Shown: piece by piece, positions 54,647 through 64,000 of the stretch | Layout of the letters: each line of letters opens with the position of its first letter | Numbering within the stretch: the stretch's first letter is position 1 | Assembly: GCA_023266355.1 (NCBI GenBank) | Contig: JAHFQM010000001.1 | Location: forward strand, 186,001-250,000 | DNA: 64,000 nt | Direction: 5' to 3' | Source of the DNA: Aquabacterium sp. | Lineage (GTDB): Bacteria > Pseudomonadota > Gammaproteobacteria > Burkholderiales > Burkholderiaceae_C | The notes under the pieces: model-generated | Told to the model about the DNA's origin: nothing | What the model saw: the letters and a program-made list of their open reading frames with translations, nothing else | The model's database searches: none | Made by a program: the position numbers and the translations under genes

Positions 54647-56074
54647 TCAGGGTGTTTTGGACAGCAGGGCGTAAAAGAAACCATCGCCCATGGCGCGGCT
54701 CGCTGGGGCGGCGATGGGGTCCAAGTATTCGACCACAGGGCGCAGGTGCCCGGGGGATGGCAGCGCCTGGGCGCCCGGCGTGCGTTGCAAAAACGCGTCG
54801 ATGCGTTCCTGGCCCTCGGTGCGGAAGACGGAGCAGGTGCAGTACAGCAGATGGCCGCCCGGCTTGAGCAGCGGCCACAGCGCGTCCAGCAGGGCGTCTT
54901 GGGTGCGGGCCAGGGCCGTGAGGTCGGATTCCCGGCGCAGCCAGCGCACGTCGGGGTGGCGTCGCACGATGCCCGAGGCGCTGCAGGGGGCGTCCAGCAG
55001 GATGGCGTCGAAGGCCTGGCCATCCCACCAGGCGGACGGCTGGCTGGCGTCTGCGGCCACGGTGCGGGCGCGCTCGTTGGGACCCAGCCCGAGGCGCTGC
55101 AGGGTCTCGTTGACCCGCACCAGGCGCTGCGGGTCGCTGTCGAGCGCGGTGACGTCGAGGTCGGCCAACTCCAGCAGGTGGGCGGTTTTGCCGCCCGGCG
55201 CGGCGCAGGCGTCGAGCACGCGGGCGCCGGCGGGCAGGGTGCGCCCACCGGCATGCACCAGCAGGGGCGCGGCCAGTTGTGCGGCGGCGTCTTGCACCGA
55301 GGCATCGCCATCGGCAAAACCCGGCAGCTGCTGGACGGGCACGCCGCGGGGCAGCACGATGGGGTCGAAGCCTTCGGGCTCCAGGGGCGACGTGCTGGCT
55401 TGGACGGTGGCGGCGGCGATCGGGCTGCTGTCGGGTGTCAACAGCCCCGCTTCGACCAGGCGCGCGCGGTAGGCCGCGCTGCTGCCGTGGCGCACGTTGG
55501 CGCGCAAGGTCATGGGCGGCTGGGTCTGGTTGGCCATCAGCATGGCCTGCCAGTGCTCGGGCCAGTCGCGCTGCAGCCGGCGTATCCACCAGGCGGGATG
55601 GTTGAAATGGGCGACGTCGTCGTCTTCCAGCGCGGCCAGCAAGTCGGCCTCTTCGCGCAGGAAGCGGCGCAGCACGGCGTTGACCAGGCCGCTGGCCGGG
55701 CGCGCGCGGCGCTTGCAGGCGTCCACCGCCTGATCGACCAGGGTGTGGCGGGCGTATTCGTCACCGCAGGCCAGGGCCAGGGCCGACAGCAGCAGCCCGT
55801 CCACCCAGGGGGCCGGGGCTTTGGGCACGAGGGCCTGGCGCAGGGCCAGGGCGGTGCCCAGGCGGCGCAGCACGGCAAAGGACAGGGCCTGGGTGCCTGG
55901 GCGCTCTGCAGGGGGCAGGGCGGCGAGCACATCGGTCAGGGACTGGCCCTGGCGCACGGCGGCCACGGCCTCGGCGCAGCGGCTGAGCAGTTGCCACAGC
56001 GGCAGGCTGTGCGGGTGGGCTGGGGTGGCCGTGCGGGGGGCTGCGGGAGCGGAGGAGGCGGGGCGCTGGGACAT
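54647..56074 (-). CDS. rsmB: 16S rRNA cytosine-967 C5-methyltransferase RsmB
   Basis: Modifies C967 of 16S rRNA with SAM. It has 475 residues. The N-terminal NusB-like RNA-binding domain is at about 25-150. The methyltransferase has VLDACAAPGGKTAHLLEL at about 286-303, DAPCSASG with Cys364, and CTCSVF, where Cys414 is the expected nucleophile. The order rsmB, DUF4390, ntrY, ntrX is conserved in this bacterial group; fmt, the usual upstream neighbour, is not in the window. Confidence 0.95.
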   Translation of the reverse strand: MSQRPASSAPAAPRTATPAHPHSLPLWQLLSRCAEAVAAVRQGQSLTDVLAALPPAERPGTQALSFAVLRRLGTALALRQALVPKAPAPWVDGLLLSALALACGDEYARHTLVDQAVDACKRRARPASGLVNAVLRRFLREEADLLAALEDDDVAHFNHPAWWIRRLQRDWPEHWQAMLMANQTQPPMTLRANVRHGSSAAYRARLVEAGLLTPDSSPIAAATVQASTSPLEPEGFDPIVLPRGVPVQQLPGFADGDASVQDAAAQLAAPLLVHAGGRTLPAGARVLDACAAPGGKTAHLLELADLDVTALDSDPQRLVRVNETLQRLGLGPNERARTVAADASQPSAWWDGQAFDAILLDAPCSASGIVRRHPDVRWLRRESDLTALARTQDALLDALWPLLKPGGHLLYCTCSVFRTEGQERIDAFLQRTPGAQALPSPGHLRPVVEYLDPIAAPASRAMGDGFFYALLSKTP

Positions 56075-56123
56075 GCCGGGCAGTCTATGCGCAGATCAAC
56101 TGTGGGCCATGTGTCCCAATGCA

Positions 56124-56156
56124 AACGGCCGCGCAGTGTGCACTGGCGCGGCCGTT
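56124..56156 (-). terminator. Hairpin terminator after the OlsB-like gene
   Basis: A perfect 11-bp stem, AACGGCCGCGC at 56124-56134 and GCGCGGCCGTT at 56146-56156, with an 11-base loop. The T-tract on the minus strand is short, so efficiency is uncertain. Confidence 0.65.
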
Positions 56157-56178
56157 GAGGGTGGGGATGCGTGTTGGC

Positions 56179-57030
56179 TCAGTTGCTGCTGGCGCCATCG
56201 CCCAGGAAGTGGCGGCGGTAGCGTGCCGGCAGGTCGGCGATGCGCATCAGCATCGGCAGGTCGGCGGTGTTGAAGTCGGGGTCCCAGGCCGGTGCGCCCA
56301 GGATGCGGGCGCCACAACGCAGGTAGCCCTTGATCAGCGCGGGCGGCTCGACGTCCAGGTGGCGGTCCAACTCTTCCACCGGCAGGGGCAGGCGGGGGCG
56401 CACTTGCAGGTCGATGGGGGCCAGGTGGGTCTGGCGCAGCTGTTCCCACAGGCTGGCGGCCACGTGGCCACCGTCGCGCATGGAGATGCTGGCGCAGCCG
56501 ATCATGGTGTCCAGGTCGTTGCGGACCATGAACTCGGCCAGGGCACCCCACAGCGCCATGATGGCGCCACCGTTGCGGTGGTCGGGGTGCACGCAGGAGC
56601 GACCCAGCTCGACCATCTTGCCGCGCAGGCCGCGCAGGCGGGTCAGGTCGAATTCGGTTTCGCTGTAAAGGCCGCCGATGCGCTTGGACGAATCGGGCGT
56701 CATCACGCGGTAGGTGCCGATGACTTCGCCGGGCTCGCCGTCGTCCGACTGCAGGCGCACCAGCAGGTGTTCGCAGTAGGGGTCGAACAGATCGATGTCG
56801 TGGCCGGCGGGGCTGCCGGCGGGCACGCTCAGGCGAGCGCCCATTTCGCCGACAAAAATGTCGTGCCTCAGGCGTTGCGCCGCGCGAACATCTTCTTCAG
56901 TGCGAGCCCAAACGACTTCAAAGCCTTGGCGCGTGGAGCCCGGGTGAAGTGACCTCCGAGCGGCACGGTCGGCCGACAACTGGTTGGAGAGGCCTGCGAT
57001 GGGCAGGGTGGGCAGCGGGATGTCGCGCAT
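56179..57030 (-). CDS. OlsB-like N-acyltransferase (Acetyltransf_5 family)
   Basis: GNAT-fold acyltransferase of 283 residues. Family motifs are RLRHDIFVGEMGARL, GTYRVMTP, GLYSETEFDL, VELGRSCVHPDHRNGGAIMA and the C-terminal KGYLRCGARILGAPAWDPDF. OlsB relatives transfer an acyl chain from ACP to ornithine to make ornithine lipids. The ATG at 57030 has GGAG six bases upstream, which selects it over the ATG two codons earlier. No olsA-like gene is adjacent, so the lipid made is uncertain. It is divergent from ptsI. Confidence 0.85.
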   Translation of the reverse strand: MRDIPLPTLPIAGLSNQLSADRAARRSLHPGSTRQGFEVVWARTEEDVRAAQRLRHDIFVGEMGARLSVPAGSPAGHDIDLFDPYCEHLLVRLQSDDGEPGEVIGTYRVMTPDSSKRIGGLYSETEFDLTRLRGLRGKMVELGRSCVHPDHRNGGAIMALWGALAEFMVRNDLDTMIGCASISMRDGGHVAASLWEQLRQTHLAPIDLQVRPRLPLPVEELDRHLDVEPPALIKGYLRCGARILGAPAWDPDFNTADLPMLMRIADLPARYRRHFLGDGASSN

Positions 57031-57212
57031 TGTCATCTCCAGTCTCGGGCTTTCAGTCGATGGTTGGCAGTGTCTGGCGGCAACATGACGAAGTCGTGAA
57101 CAGCGGGTGACATGCGGGTGACGCCGTATGGAGGATGGATTTGGCGTGGAATGTTCATTCGCATGGCAAATCCGGAGGTCAAGCATACACGCACGCTGCT
57201 AGCATCCCGAGT

Positions 57213-59015
57213 ATGAGCATCCAGATTTTCGGTTTGCCGGTGTCGCGGGGGGTGGCCATTGGCCGCGCGGTGCTGATCGCCTCCAGCCGGGTGGACGTCC
57301 CGCACGTTTTCATCGATCCTGCGCGGACCGAGGAAGAAATCGCGCGCCTGCTCACCGCCCGTGACGTGGTGGCCACCGAGTTCGATGCGCTCAAGCGCGA
57401 CCTGCCCGCCGATGCGCCCGCCGAGCTGGCAGCCATCCTGGACGTGCACCAGATGCTGCTGCAGGACGAGGCCCTGGTGGGCGCCGCCCTGGACTGGATC
57501 CGCCAGCGCCACTACAACGCCGAGTGGGCGCTGTCGGCGCAGCTCGAAGTGCTGGCCCGCCAGTTCGACGAGATGGAAGACGCCTACATCCGCGAGCGCA
57601 AGGTGGACCTGGAGCAGGTGGTCGAGCGCATGCTGCGCAGCATCGGCCGCGGCAGCCCCTCGCCCATGCCCGACCCGGGTCAGAACGCCCGCGATTTCGG
57701 CGGCGACGAGCCCCTCATCCTCGTGGCCAGTGACATCGCGCCGGCCGACATGGTCAGCTTCAAGCGCAGCGTGTTCTGCGGCTTCGTGACCGACGTGGGC
57801 GGCAAGACCTCGCACACGGCCATCGTGGCGCGCAGCATGGACATCCCGGCCGTGGTGGGCGCCCGCCAGGCCAGCGGCCTGATCCGCCAGGACGACTGCA
57901 TCATCATCGACGGCGACGCCGGTCTGGTCATCGTGGACCCGTCGCCCATCGTGCTGGAGGAATACCGCTTCCGCCAGCGCCAGGCCGAGCTGGAGCGCGG
58001 CCGCCTGGCCCGCCTGCGCCACACCCCGGCGGTCACGCTGGACGGCGAACGCATCGAGTTGCTGGCCAACATCGAGATGCCGGAAGACAGCCCCGGCGCG
58101 CTGGAAGCCGGTGCCGTGGGCGTGGGCCTGTTCCGCTCCGAATTCCTTTTCATGAACCGCGCCGGCAACCTGCCCGACGAGGAAGAGCAGTACGACGCCT
58201 ACCGCCGTGCGGTGGAGGCGATGAAGGGGCTGCCCGTGACCATCCGCACGGTGGACATCGGCGCGGACAAGCCGCTGGAGGGGATGTCGTCGAGCGAGTT
58301 GCGCCACGAGTCGGTGCTCAACCCGGCACTCGGCCTGCGCGCCATCCGCTGGAGCTTGTCCGAGCCCAGCATGTTCCGCCGCCAGTTGCGGGCGCTGTTC
58401 CGCGCGGCGGTGCATGGGCCGGTGAAGATCTTGATCCCGATGCTGGCCAGCCAGCGCGAGATCCGCCAGACGCTGGAGAACATCGCCCACGTGCAGCGCC
58501 AACTGACGGACGCGGGCAAGTCCTTCGGCCAGTGCGAGCTGGGCGCCATGATCGAGGTGCCGGCGGCGGCACTGACCATGCCCATCTTCCTGCGGCACTT
58601 CGATTTTGTCTCGATCGGCACCAACGATTTGATCCAGTACACCCTGGCCATCGACCGCGCCGACGAGGCCGTGGCCCATCTGTACGACCCCTGGCACCCG
58701 GCCGTGCTGCAGCTGCTGCACACCACCATCGCGCAGGCGCGCGCGGCGGGCAAGGGCGTGAGCGTGTGTGGCGAAATGGCCGGCGACCCGGCGTTCACCG
58801 AGCTGCTGCTGTCCATGGGGCTGCGCAGCTTCTCGATGCACCCCACGCAAATTGCCTCGGTCAAACAGCGCGTGCTGCGCGCCGACACACGCCGCCTGGC
58901 GCCCTTGCTTGACCAGGTGCTGAGCTGCGAGGACCCGGAGGCCGCCTGCCTCGAAAGGTTGGGCGCTGGCAGTGCGGTGCCGACCGGAGCCCCTGCCAGT
59001 CGCTCTGCGGCCTGA
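57213..59015 (+). CDS. ptsI: Phosphoenolpyruvate-protein phosphotransferase (PTS enzyme I)
   Basis: First enzyme of the phosphotransferase system, passing phosphate from PEP to HPr. It has 600 residues from the ATG at 57213. The phospho-His is His201 in GGKTSHTAIVAR; the PEP-binding barrel has GVGLFRSEFLFMNR and VSVCGEMAGDP with the catalytic Cys. HPr and EIIA genes, usual neighbours in this group, are not in the window. In such bacteria the system is often regulatory rather than for sugar import. The last 15 residues are an Ala/Ser-rich tail. Confidence 0.95.
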   Translation: MSIQIFGLPVSRGVAIGRAVLIASSRVDVPHVFIDPARTEEEIARLLTARDVVATEFDALKRDLPADAPAELAAILDVHQMLLQDEALVGAALDWIRQRHYNAEWALSAQLEVLARQFDEMEDAYIRERKVDLEQVVERMLRSIGRGSPSPMPDPGQNARDFGGDEPLILVASDIAPADMVSFKRSVFCGFVTDVGGKTSHTAIVARSMDIPAVVGARQASGLIRQDDCIIIDGDAGLVIVDPSPIVLEEYRFRQRQAELERGRLARLRHTPAVTLDGERIELLANIEMPEDSPGALEAGAVGVGLFRSEFLFMNRAGNLPDEEEQYDAYRRAVEAMKGLPVTIRTVDIGADKPLEGMSSSELRHESVLNPALGLRAIRWSLSEPSMFRRQLRALFRAAVHGPVKILIPMLASQREIRQTLENIAHVQRQLTDAGKSFGQCELGAMIEVPAAALTMPIFLRHFDFVSIGTNDLIQYTLAIDRADEAVAHLYDPWHPAVLQLLHTTIAQARAAGKGVSVCGEMAGDPAFTELLLSMGLRSFSMHPTQIASVKQRVLRADTRRLAPLLDQVLSCEDPEAACLERLGAGSAVPTGAPASRSAA

Positions 59016-59103
59016 GTTCAGCACGGGCCTGATGGCCTTGGCACCCCTTTGTTGAGGGGGGTGAGCTTGTCACTTGTGCGCCCTGAGGTCCCTCTAATGC
59101 GGC

Positions 59104-59892
59104 ATGCGACTCACCGTCATGCCTCATCCCATCCCTGCCGCAGACCCCCGCACTGACGCTGAGCTGGTGCGGGCGGTTTGCGAGGGAGATCTGCCCGCCT
59201 TTGAAGTCATTGTGCGGCGCTTCAACCGACTGATGTTTCGCACCGCGCGCGGCATTGTGCGCGATGACAGCCTGGCCCAAGACGTGATGCAGGAGACCTA
59301 CCTGAGGGCCTTTCTGAGTCTGGGTACATGGCGGGGCGAGGCGGCCCTGTCCACCTGGCTGGTGCGCATTGCCATCCATGTGGCGCTGGATGCGCAGCAC
59401 CGTCAAGCGCGCTGGGTCTCGCTCGAAGCCCTCGCCAGCCAACCCGGCCTGTCTGTCGTTGACACCGGAGGCGACCCAACTCAGGAGTTCCCCATGACCC
59501 ATGCCGACCGTTCGGAGTCTGGCCCGGAAAACCTCGCCGCTCAAGGTCAGTTGCGCCGGTTGCTGGAGCGTGGCATCGATCAATTGCCACCGATCTACCG
59601 CAGTGTCTTCATCCTGCGTGCCATCGAGGAGTTGAGCGTCGAGCAGACTGCCCAGGCCCTGGCGGTGAGCGCCGACGTGGTCAAAACCCGTTACGCGCGC
59701 GCTCGGACCATGTTGCGAGGGTTGCTGGGCACCGACATTGGCCAACCCCTGAGCGAGTTCTACGCCTTCGATGGCGAACGCTGCGATGCCATGGTGGCCA
59801 TGGTGATGGCGGCCGTGATGAACGCCGTGCTGGCGCACGCCCGATCCTCGGCGGGCAACGCGGAAGAGGGCCGTCCGCGAGGAGCTGCCTGA
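59104..59892 (+). CDS. ECF-type RNA polymerase sigma factor
   Basis: Sigma-70 family protein of 262 residues. Region 2 is at about 30-95 (FEVIVRRFNRLMFRTARGIV, DVMQETYLRAFLSL) and region 4 at about 155-210 (LPPIYRSVFILRAIEELSVE, AQALAVSADVVKTRYARAR). A C-terminal extension of about 55 residues after region 4 is Met/Ala-rich (DAMVAMVMAAVMNAVL) and could bind a regulator. No anti-sigma gene lies next to it; the neighbour is a cytochrome c lipoprotein. The start may be five codons later at 59119. Confidence 0.88.
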   Translation: MRLTVMPHPIPAADPRTDAELVRAVCEGDLPAFEVIVRRFNRLMFRTARGIVRDDSLAQDVMQETYLRAFLSLGTWRGEAALSTWLVRIAIHVALDAQHRQARWVSLEALASQPGLSVVDTGGDPTQEFPMTHADRSESGPENLAAQGQLRRLLERGIDQLPPIYRSVFILRAIEELSVEQTAQALAVSADVVKTRYARARTMLRGLLGTDIGQPLSEFYAFDGERCDAMVAMVMAAVMNAVLAHARSSAGNAEEGRPRGAA

Positions 59893-59960
59893 TCTTGCTT
59901 TCAGCCTGGCTTGCCAGCCATGACCTTCTTTGCACATGCCATTCAAATCAGGAGCCAGCC

Positions 59961-61277
59961 ATGTCAGACCATTGCCCCATCGAGCTTGTCGGTGATCGAT
60001 TTCCCATGCGGGATGTTTGTTCACGTGCGCAGCGCAGACCGGCGGGTGCATTGTGGCCTGCAGTTGGCCTGAGCGTCATCCTGCTCGCGGTGCTGGGAGG
60101 CTGCGGTGGCGGTGGCGATGTCCCTGCCCCTGCCACCCCGGCAACCTTGGCGGCGACCGAAGCGTCCCTGGTCGCTCAAGGCAAGGACATCTTCAGGCAA
60201 GACACGTTTGGCAATGAAGTTTTCTGGACCGACACCTTGCGCATGCACGAGGTGATCGAGTCGAGCGTCAGCCCCGCCATGGCCTTGTCTGTGGGCTTGA
60301 AGGTCGATGCCGATGCGCTGCCCGCAGCCGTGCGGCAGGCCCTCCTGGATGGCACGGCCGATCTGCAAAGTCCAGCCACGACCCTGGCCCTCATCGAGGC
60401 CCATGCCGTGGTGGGCGTGCGCGGCACAGTGGAGACCGTCAACGGCGTCAAGCGCCTCACGCGGATGGGCATCACCTGCGCCTTGTGCCACTCCACGGTT
60501 GACAACGCGCTGGGGCAAGGCATCGGTCGGCGCCTGGATGGCTGGGCCAACCGCGACCTGGACCCGGGGCGCATCATTGCCTTGTCCCAAGCACTGTCAG
60601 GGGCGGACAAAGCCATCTACAACAGCTGGGGCGTGGGCAAATTCGACCCGCGCCACAATGTCGATGGACTCAACAAGCCTGTTGTCATTCCGCCAGCCTA
60701 TGGTCTGGCTGGCGTGCACCGCATCACGTTGACGGGCGATGGCGATCGCATCGCTTACTGGAACCGCTATGTGTCGGTGGTCGAGATGGGTGGGCAGGGG
60801 CATTTCGAGGATGCGCGCCTCAATCTCAACATCACCAGAGGGCCAGCCGACCTGGTCAGCAGCAAGTTGGATGCCCTGGAGGCCTATCAGCTCAGCCTGG
60901 TTGCGCCGACACCCCCTGCGGGCAGCTTCGACCCAGTGGCAGCGGCGCGTGGACAGGCGCTGTTTGCCGGCAAGGCGCAGTGCATGGCCTGCCACAGCGG
61001 GGCTCAGTTCACCGATGCCAATGAACGCTTGCACGCACGCTTCGACTCCGTCGCCGAGGCCGACATCGGTGGTGAAAGTCCCAGCTATGCCTCGCGCTCA
61101 GCCACGAAACAGTACCGCACCACGCCGCTCAAGGGTGTCTGGCAGCACGCGCCGTACTTCCATGACGGTTCCTCGCCCACTTTGAGCGACGTTGTGGGGC
61201 GCTACAACCAGCATTTTGGTTTGCAGCTGACGTCGCAGGAAATCTCCGATCTGAGCGAGTACCTCAAATCGTTGTGA
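59961..61277 (+). CDS. Cytochrome c lipoprotein (cytochrome c peroxidase-like, two haem sites)
   Basis: Exported haem protein of 438 residues. GGAG lies ahead of the ATG at 59961; a Met 15 codons later would give a more usual signal length. A hydrophobic segment at about 33-47 ends in LAVLGGC, a lipobox with Cys48. Haem c sites are CALCH at 173-177 and CMACH at 341-345. The C-terminal half (YRTTPLKGVWQHAPYFHDGS) matches the MauG/CcpA-type cytochrome c peroxidase domain. It follows the ECF sigma gene by 68 bases and may be its target. Confidence 0.85.
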   Translation: MSDHCPIELVGDRFPMRDVCSRAQRRPAGALWPAVGLSVILLAVLGGCGGGGDVPAPATPATLAATEASLVAQGKDIFRQDTFGNEVFWTDTLRMHEVIESSVSPAMALSVGLKVDADALPAAVRQALLDGTADLQSPATTLALIEAHAVVGVRGTVETVNGVKRLTRMGITCALCHSTVDNALGQGIGRRLDGWANRDLDPGRIIALSQALSGADKAIYNSWGVGKFDPRHNVDGLNKPVVIPPAYGLAGVHRITLTGDGDRIAYWNRYVSVVEMGGQGHFEDARLNLNITRGPADLVSSKLDALEAYQLSLVAPTPPAGSFDPVAAARGQALFAGKAQCMACHSGAQFTDANERLHARFDSVAEADIGGESPSYASRSATKQYRTTPLKGVWQHAPYFHDGSSPTLSDVVGRYNQHFGLQLTSQEISDLSEYLKSL

Positions 61278-61304
61278 ACCCTGCCCGGCAATGGGTTTGG
61301 GCGC

Positions 61305-63254
<1,950 letters not shown>

Positions 63255-63343
63255 GGAGGATCCGGGTAAGCAGCAAGGGGCCCCCGTGGGGCCGGACAAC
63301 CCGGTATTGTCGCTGTTTGGCGTGACGCTGTCTGCTGGCGATG

Positions 63344-64000
63344 TCAGGCGGCCAGCTTGCCTTCCAGCGCGTCGATGAAGCGCTGCGCCACGTTGAAGCC
63401 GGCCTGGTCGGTGATTTCCTGGAAACAGGTCGGGCTGGTCACGTTGATCTCGGTGAGGCGGTCGCCGATGATGTCCAGGCCCACCAGCAGCAAGCCGCGC
63501 GCGGCCAGGATGGGGCCGAGGTGTTCGGCGATGGCGCGGTCGCCTTCGCTCAAAGGCTGGGCCACGCCCTTGCCGCCGGCCGCCAGGTTGCCGCGCACTT
63601 CGCCGCCTTGCGGGATGCGGGCCAGTGCGAACGGCACGGGCACGCCGTCGATCAGCAGCACGCGCTTGTCGCCCGCGCTGATGGCCGGCAGGAAGGCCTG
63701 CACCATGATGGTCTGGGCGCCATCGCGCGTCAGCGTCTCGGTGATGCTGCCCAGGTTCAGGCCATCGTCCTTCACGCGGAAAATGCCCGCACCGCCCATG
63801 CCGTCCAAGGGCTTGAGGATGACGTCGCGGTGTTCGGCGTGGAAGGCGCGCACGGCGGCCATGTCCCGCGTGACCAGGGTGGGCGCGATGTGCTGCGGGA
63901 ACTCCAGGATGGCCAGCTTCTCGGGGTGGGCGCGCAGGGCCTCGGGGCTGTTGAAGACGCGGGCGCCTTCGCGTTCGGCCTGGGTCAGCAAGTGGGTGGT
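63344..64000 (-). CDS. gshB: Glutathione synthetase, C-terminal part (truncated by window end)
   Basis: ATP-grasp ligase that joins glycine to gamma-glutamylcysteine. About 219 C-terminal residues are visible and the frame is open to the window edge. [47 protein letters not shown] and [14 protein letters not shown] are the glycine-rich loop and the magnesium/substrate residues of GshB. ptsI nearby fits the usual Burkholderiales neighbourhood of gshB. Confidence 0.95.
   Translation of the reverse strand, partial: TTHLLTQAEREGARVFNSPEALRAHPEKLAILEFPQHIAPTLVTRDMAAVRAFHAEHRDVILKPLDGMGGAGIFRVKDDGLNLGSITETLTRDGAQTIMVQAFLPAISAGDKRVLLIDGVPVPFALARIPQGGEVRGNLAAGGKGVAQPLSEGDRAIAEHLGPILAARGLLLVGLDIIGDRLTEINVTSPTCFQEITDQAGFNVAQRFIDALEGKLAA

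Noticed and set aside
57033..59024. Open frame of 663 codons on the minus strand opposite ptsI
   Set aside because: It is His/Gly/Ala/Gln-rich with no motif, while ptsI on the other strand is complete.
59043..59060. Hairpin CCCCT/AGGGG after ptsI as a terminator
   Set aside because: The stem is only five base pairs and has no T-tract after it.

Overview
The window is a high-GC chromosome segment of a betaproteobacterium, most likely order Burkholderiales. The evidence is gene content and order typical of that group: argJ, secA, an M23 peptidase and a DciA-like gene close together; zapD and yacG next to coaE and pilD/pilC/pilB; rsmB, a DUF4390 gene, NtrY/NtrX-type genes and tRNA-Phe in a row; and ptsI and gshB near the right end. 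I see no rRNA, CRISPR array, insertion sequence, integrase or replication origin.

Left part (1-20 kb): a truncated HD-GYP phosphodiesterase, argJ, a TRAP-type permease with an unusual N-terminal extension, secA with a clear terminator, and a four-gene metal-uptake cassette (permease, binding protein, outer-membrane porin, small DUF2946-like protein) lying between secA and the M23 peptidase/DciA pair. Rubredoxin reductase and rubredoxin follow, then yacG-zapD-coaE-pilD-pilC-pilB, all on the minus strand.

Surface-glycan part (20-50 kb): a GT32 glycosyltransferase is divergent from a tightly packed plus-strand operon (21.1-30.0 kb). This operon makes CDP-4-keto-6-deoxyglucose (RfbF, RfbG) and then adds an epimerase-like protein, two zinc-finger methyltransferases, a lysine-bearing DegT aminotransferase, a PhyH-type dioxygenase, a GNAT acetyltransferase, WbqC and a CmcI-like protein. 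It looks like a route to a branched and possibly N-acylated CDP-sugar. Next come toxin-antitoxin genes (FitAB-like, a ParDE remnant, HigBA) and a membrane protein. A visibly AT-richer minus-strand block (33.7-39.2 kb) follows: cupin, two nucleotidyltransferase paralogues, HAD phosphatase, GDPD-type phosphodiesterase, WavE and a GT4 glycosyltransferase. It sits directly behind hldD, and a RelE/Phd pair lies between hldD and msbA. The lipopolysaccharide heptose set is split: a kinase (rfaE1-type), an unusual adenylyltransferase-GmhB fusion, hldD, and several GT9/GT4 transferases with a polysaccharide deacetylase.

Right part (50-64 kb): a YkgJ-like protein, tRNA-Phe, an NtrX-like regulator in which a Gly/Met/His/Asn-rich linker replaces the AAA+ domain, NtrY-like kinase, DUF4390, rsmB, an OlsB-like acyltransferase, ptsI, an ECF sigma factor next to a cytochrome c lipoprotein, an ABC-F ATPase, and a truncated gshB. 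The most interesting regions are the CDP-sugar operon, the AT-rich nucleotidyltransferase/phosphodiesterase island, the heptose enzyme fusion and the modified NtrX.
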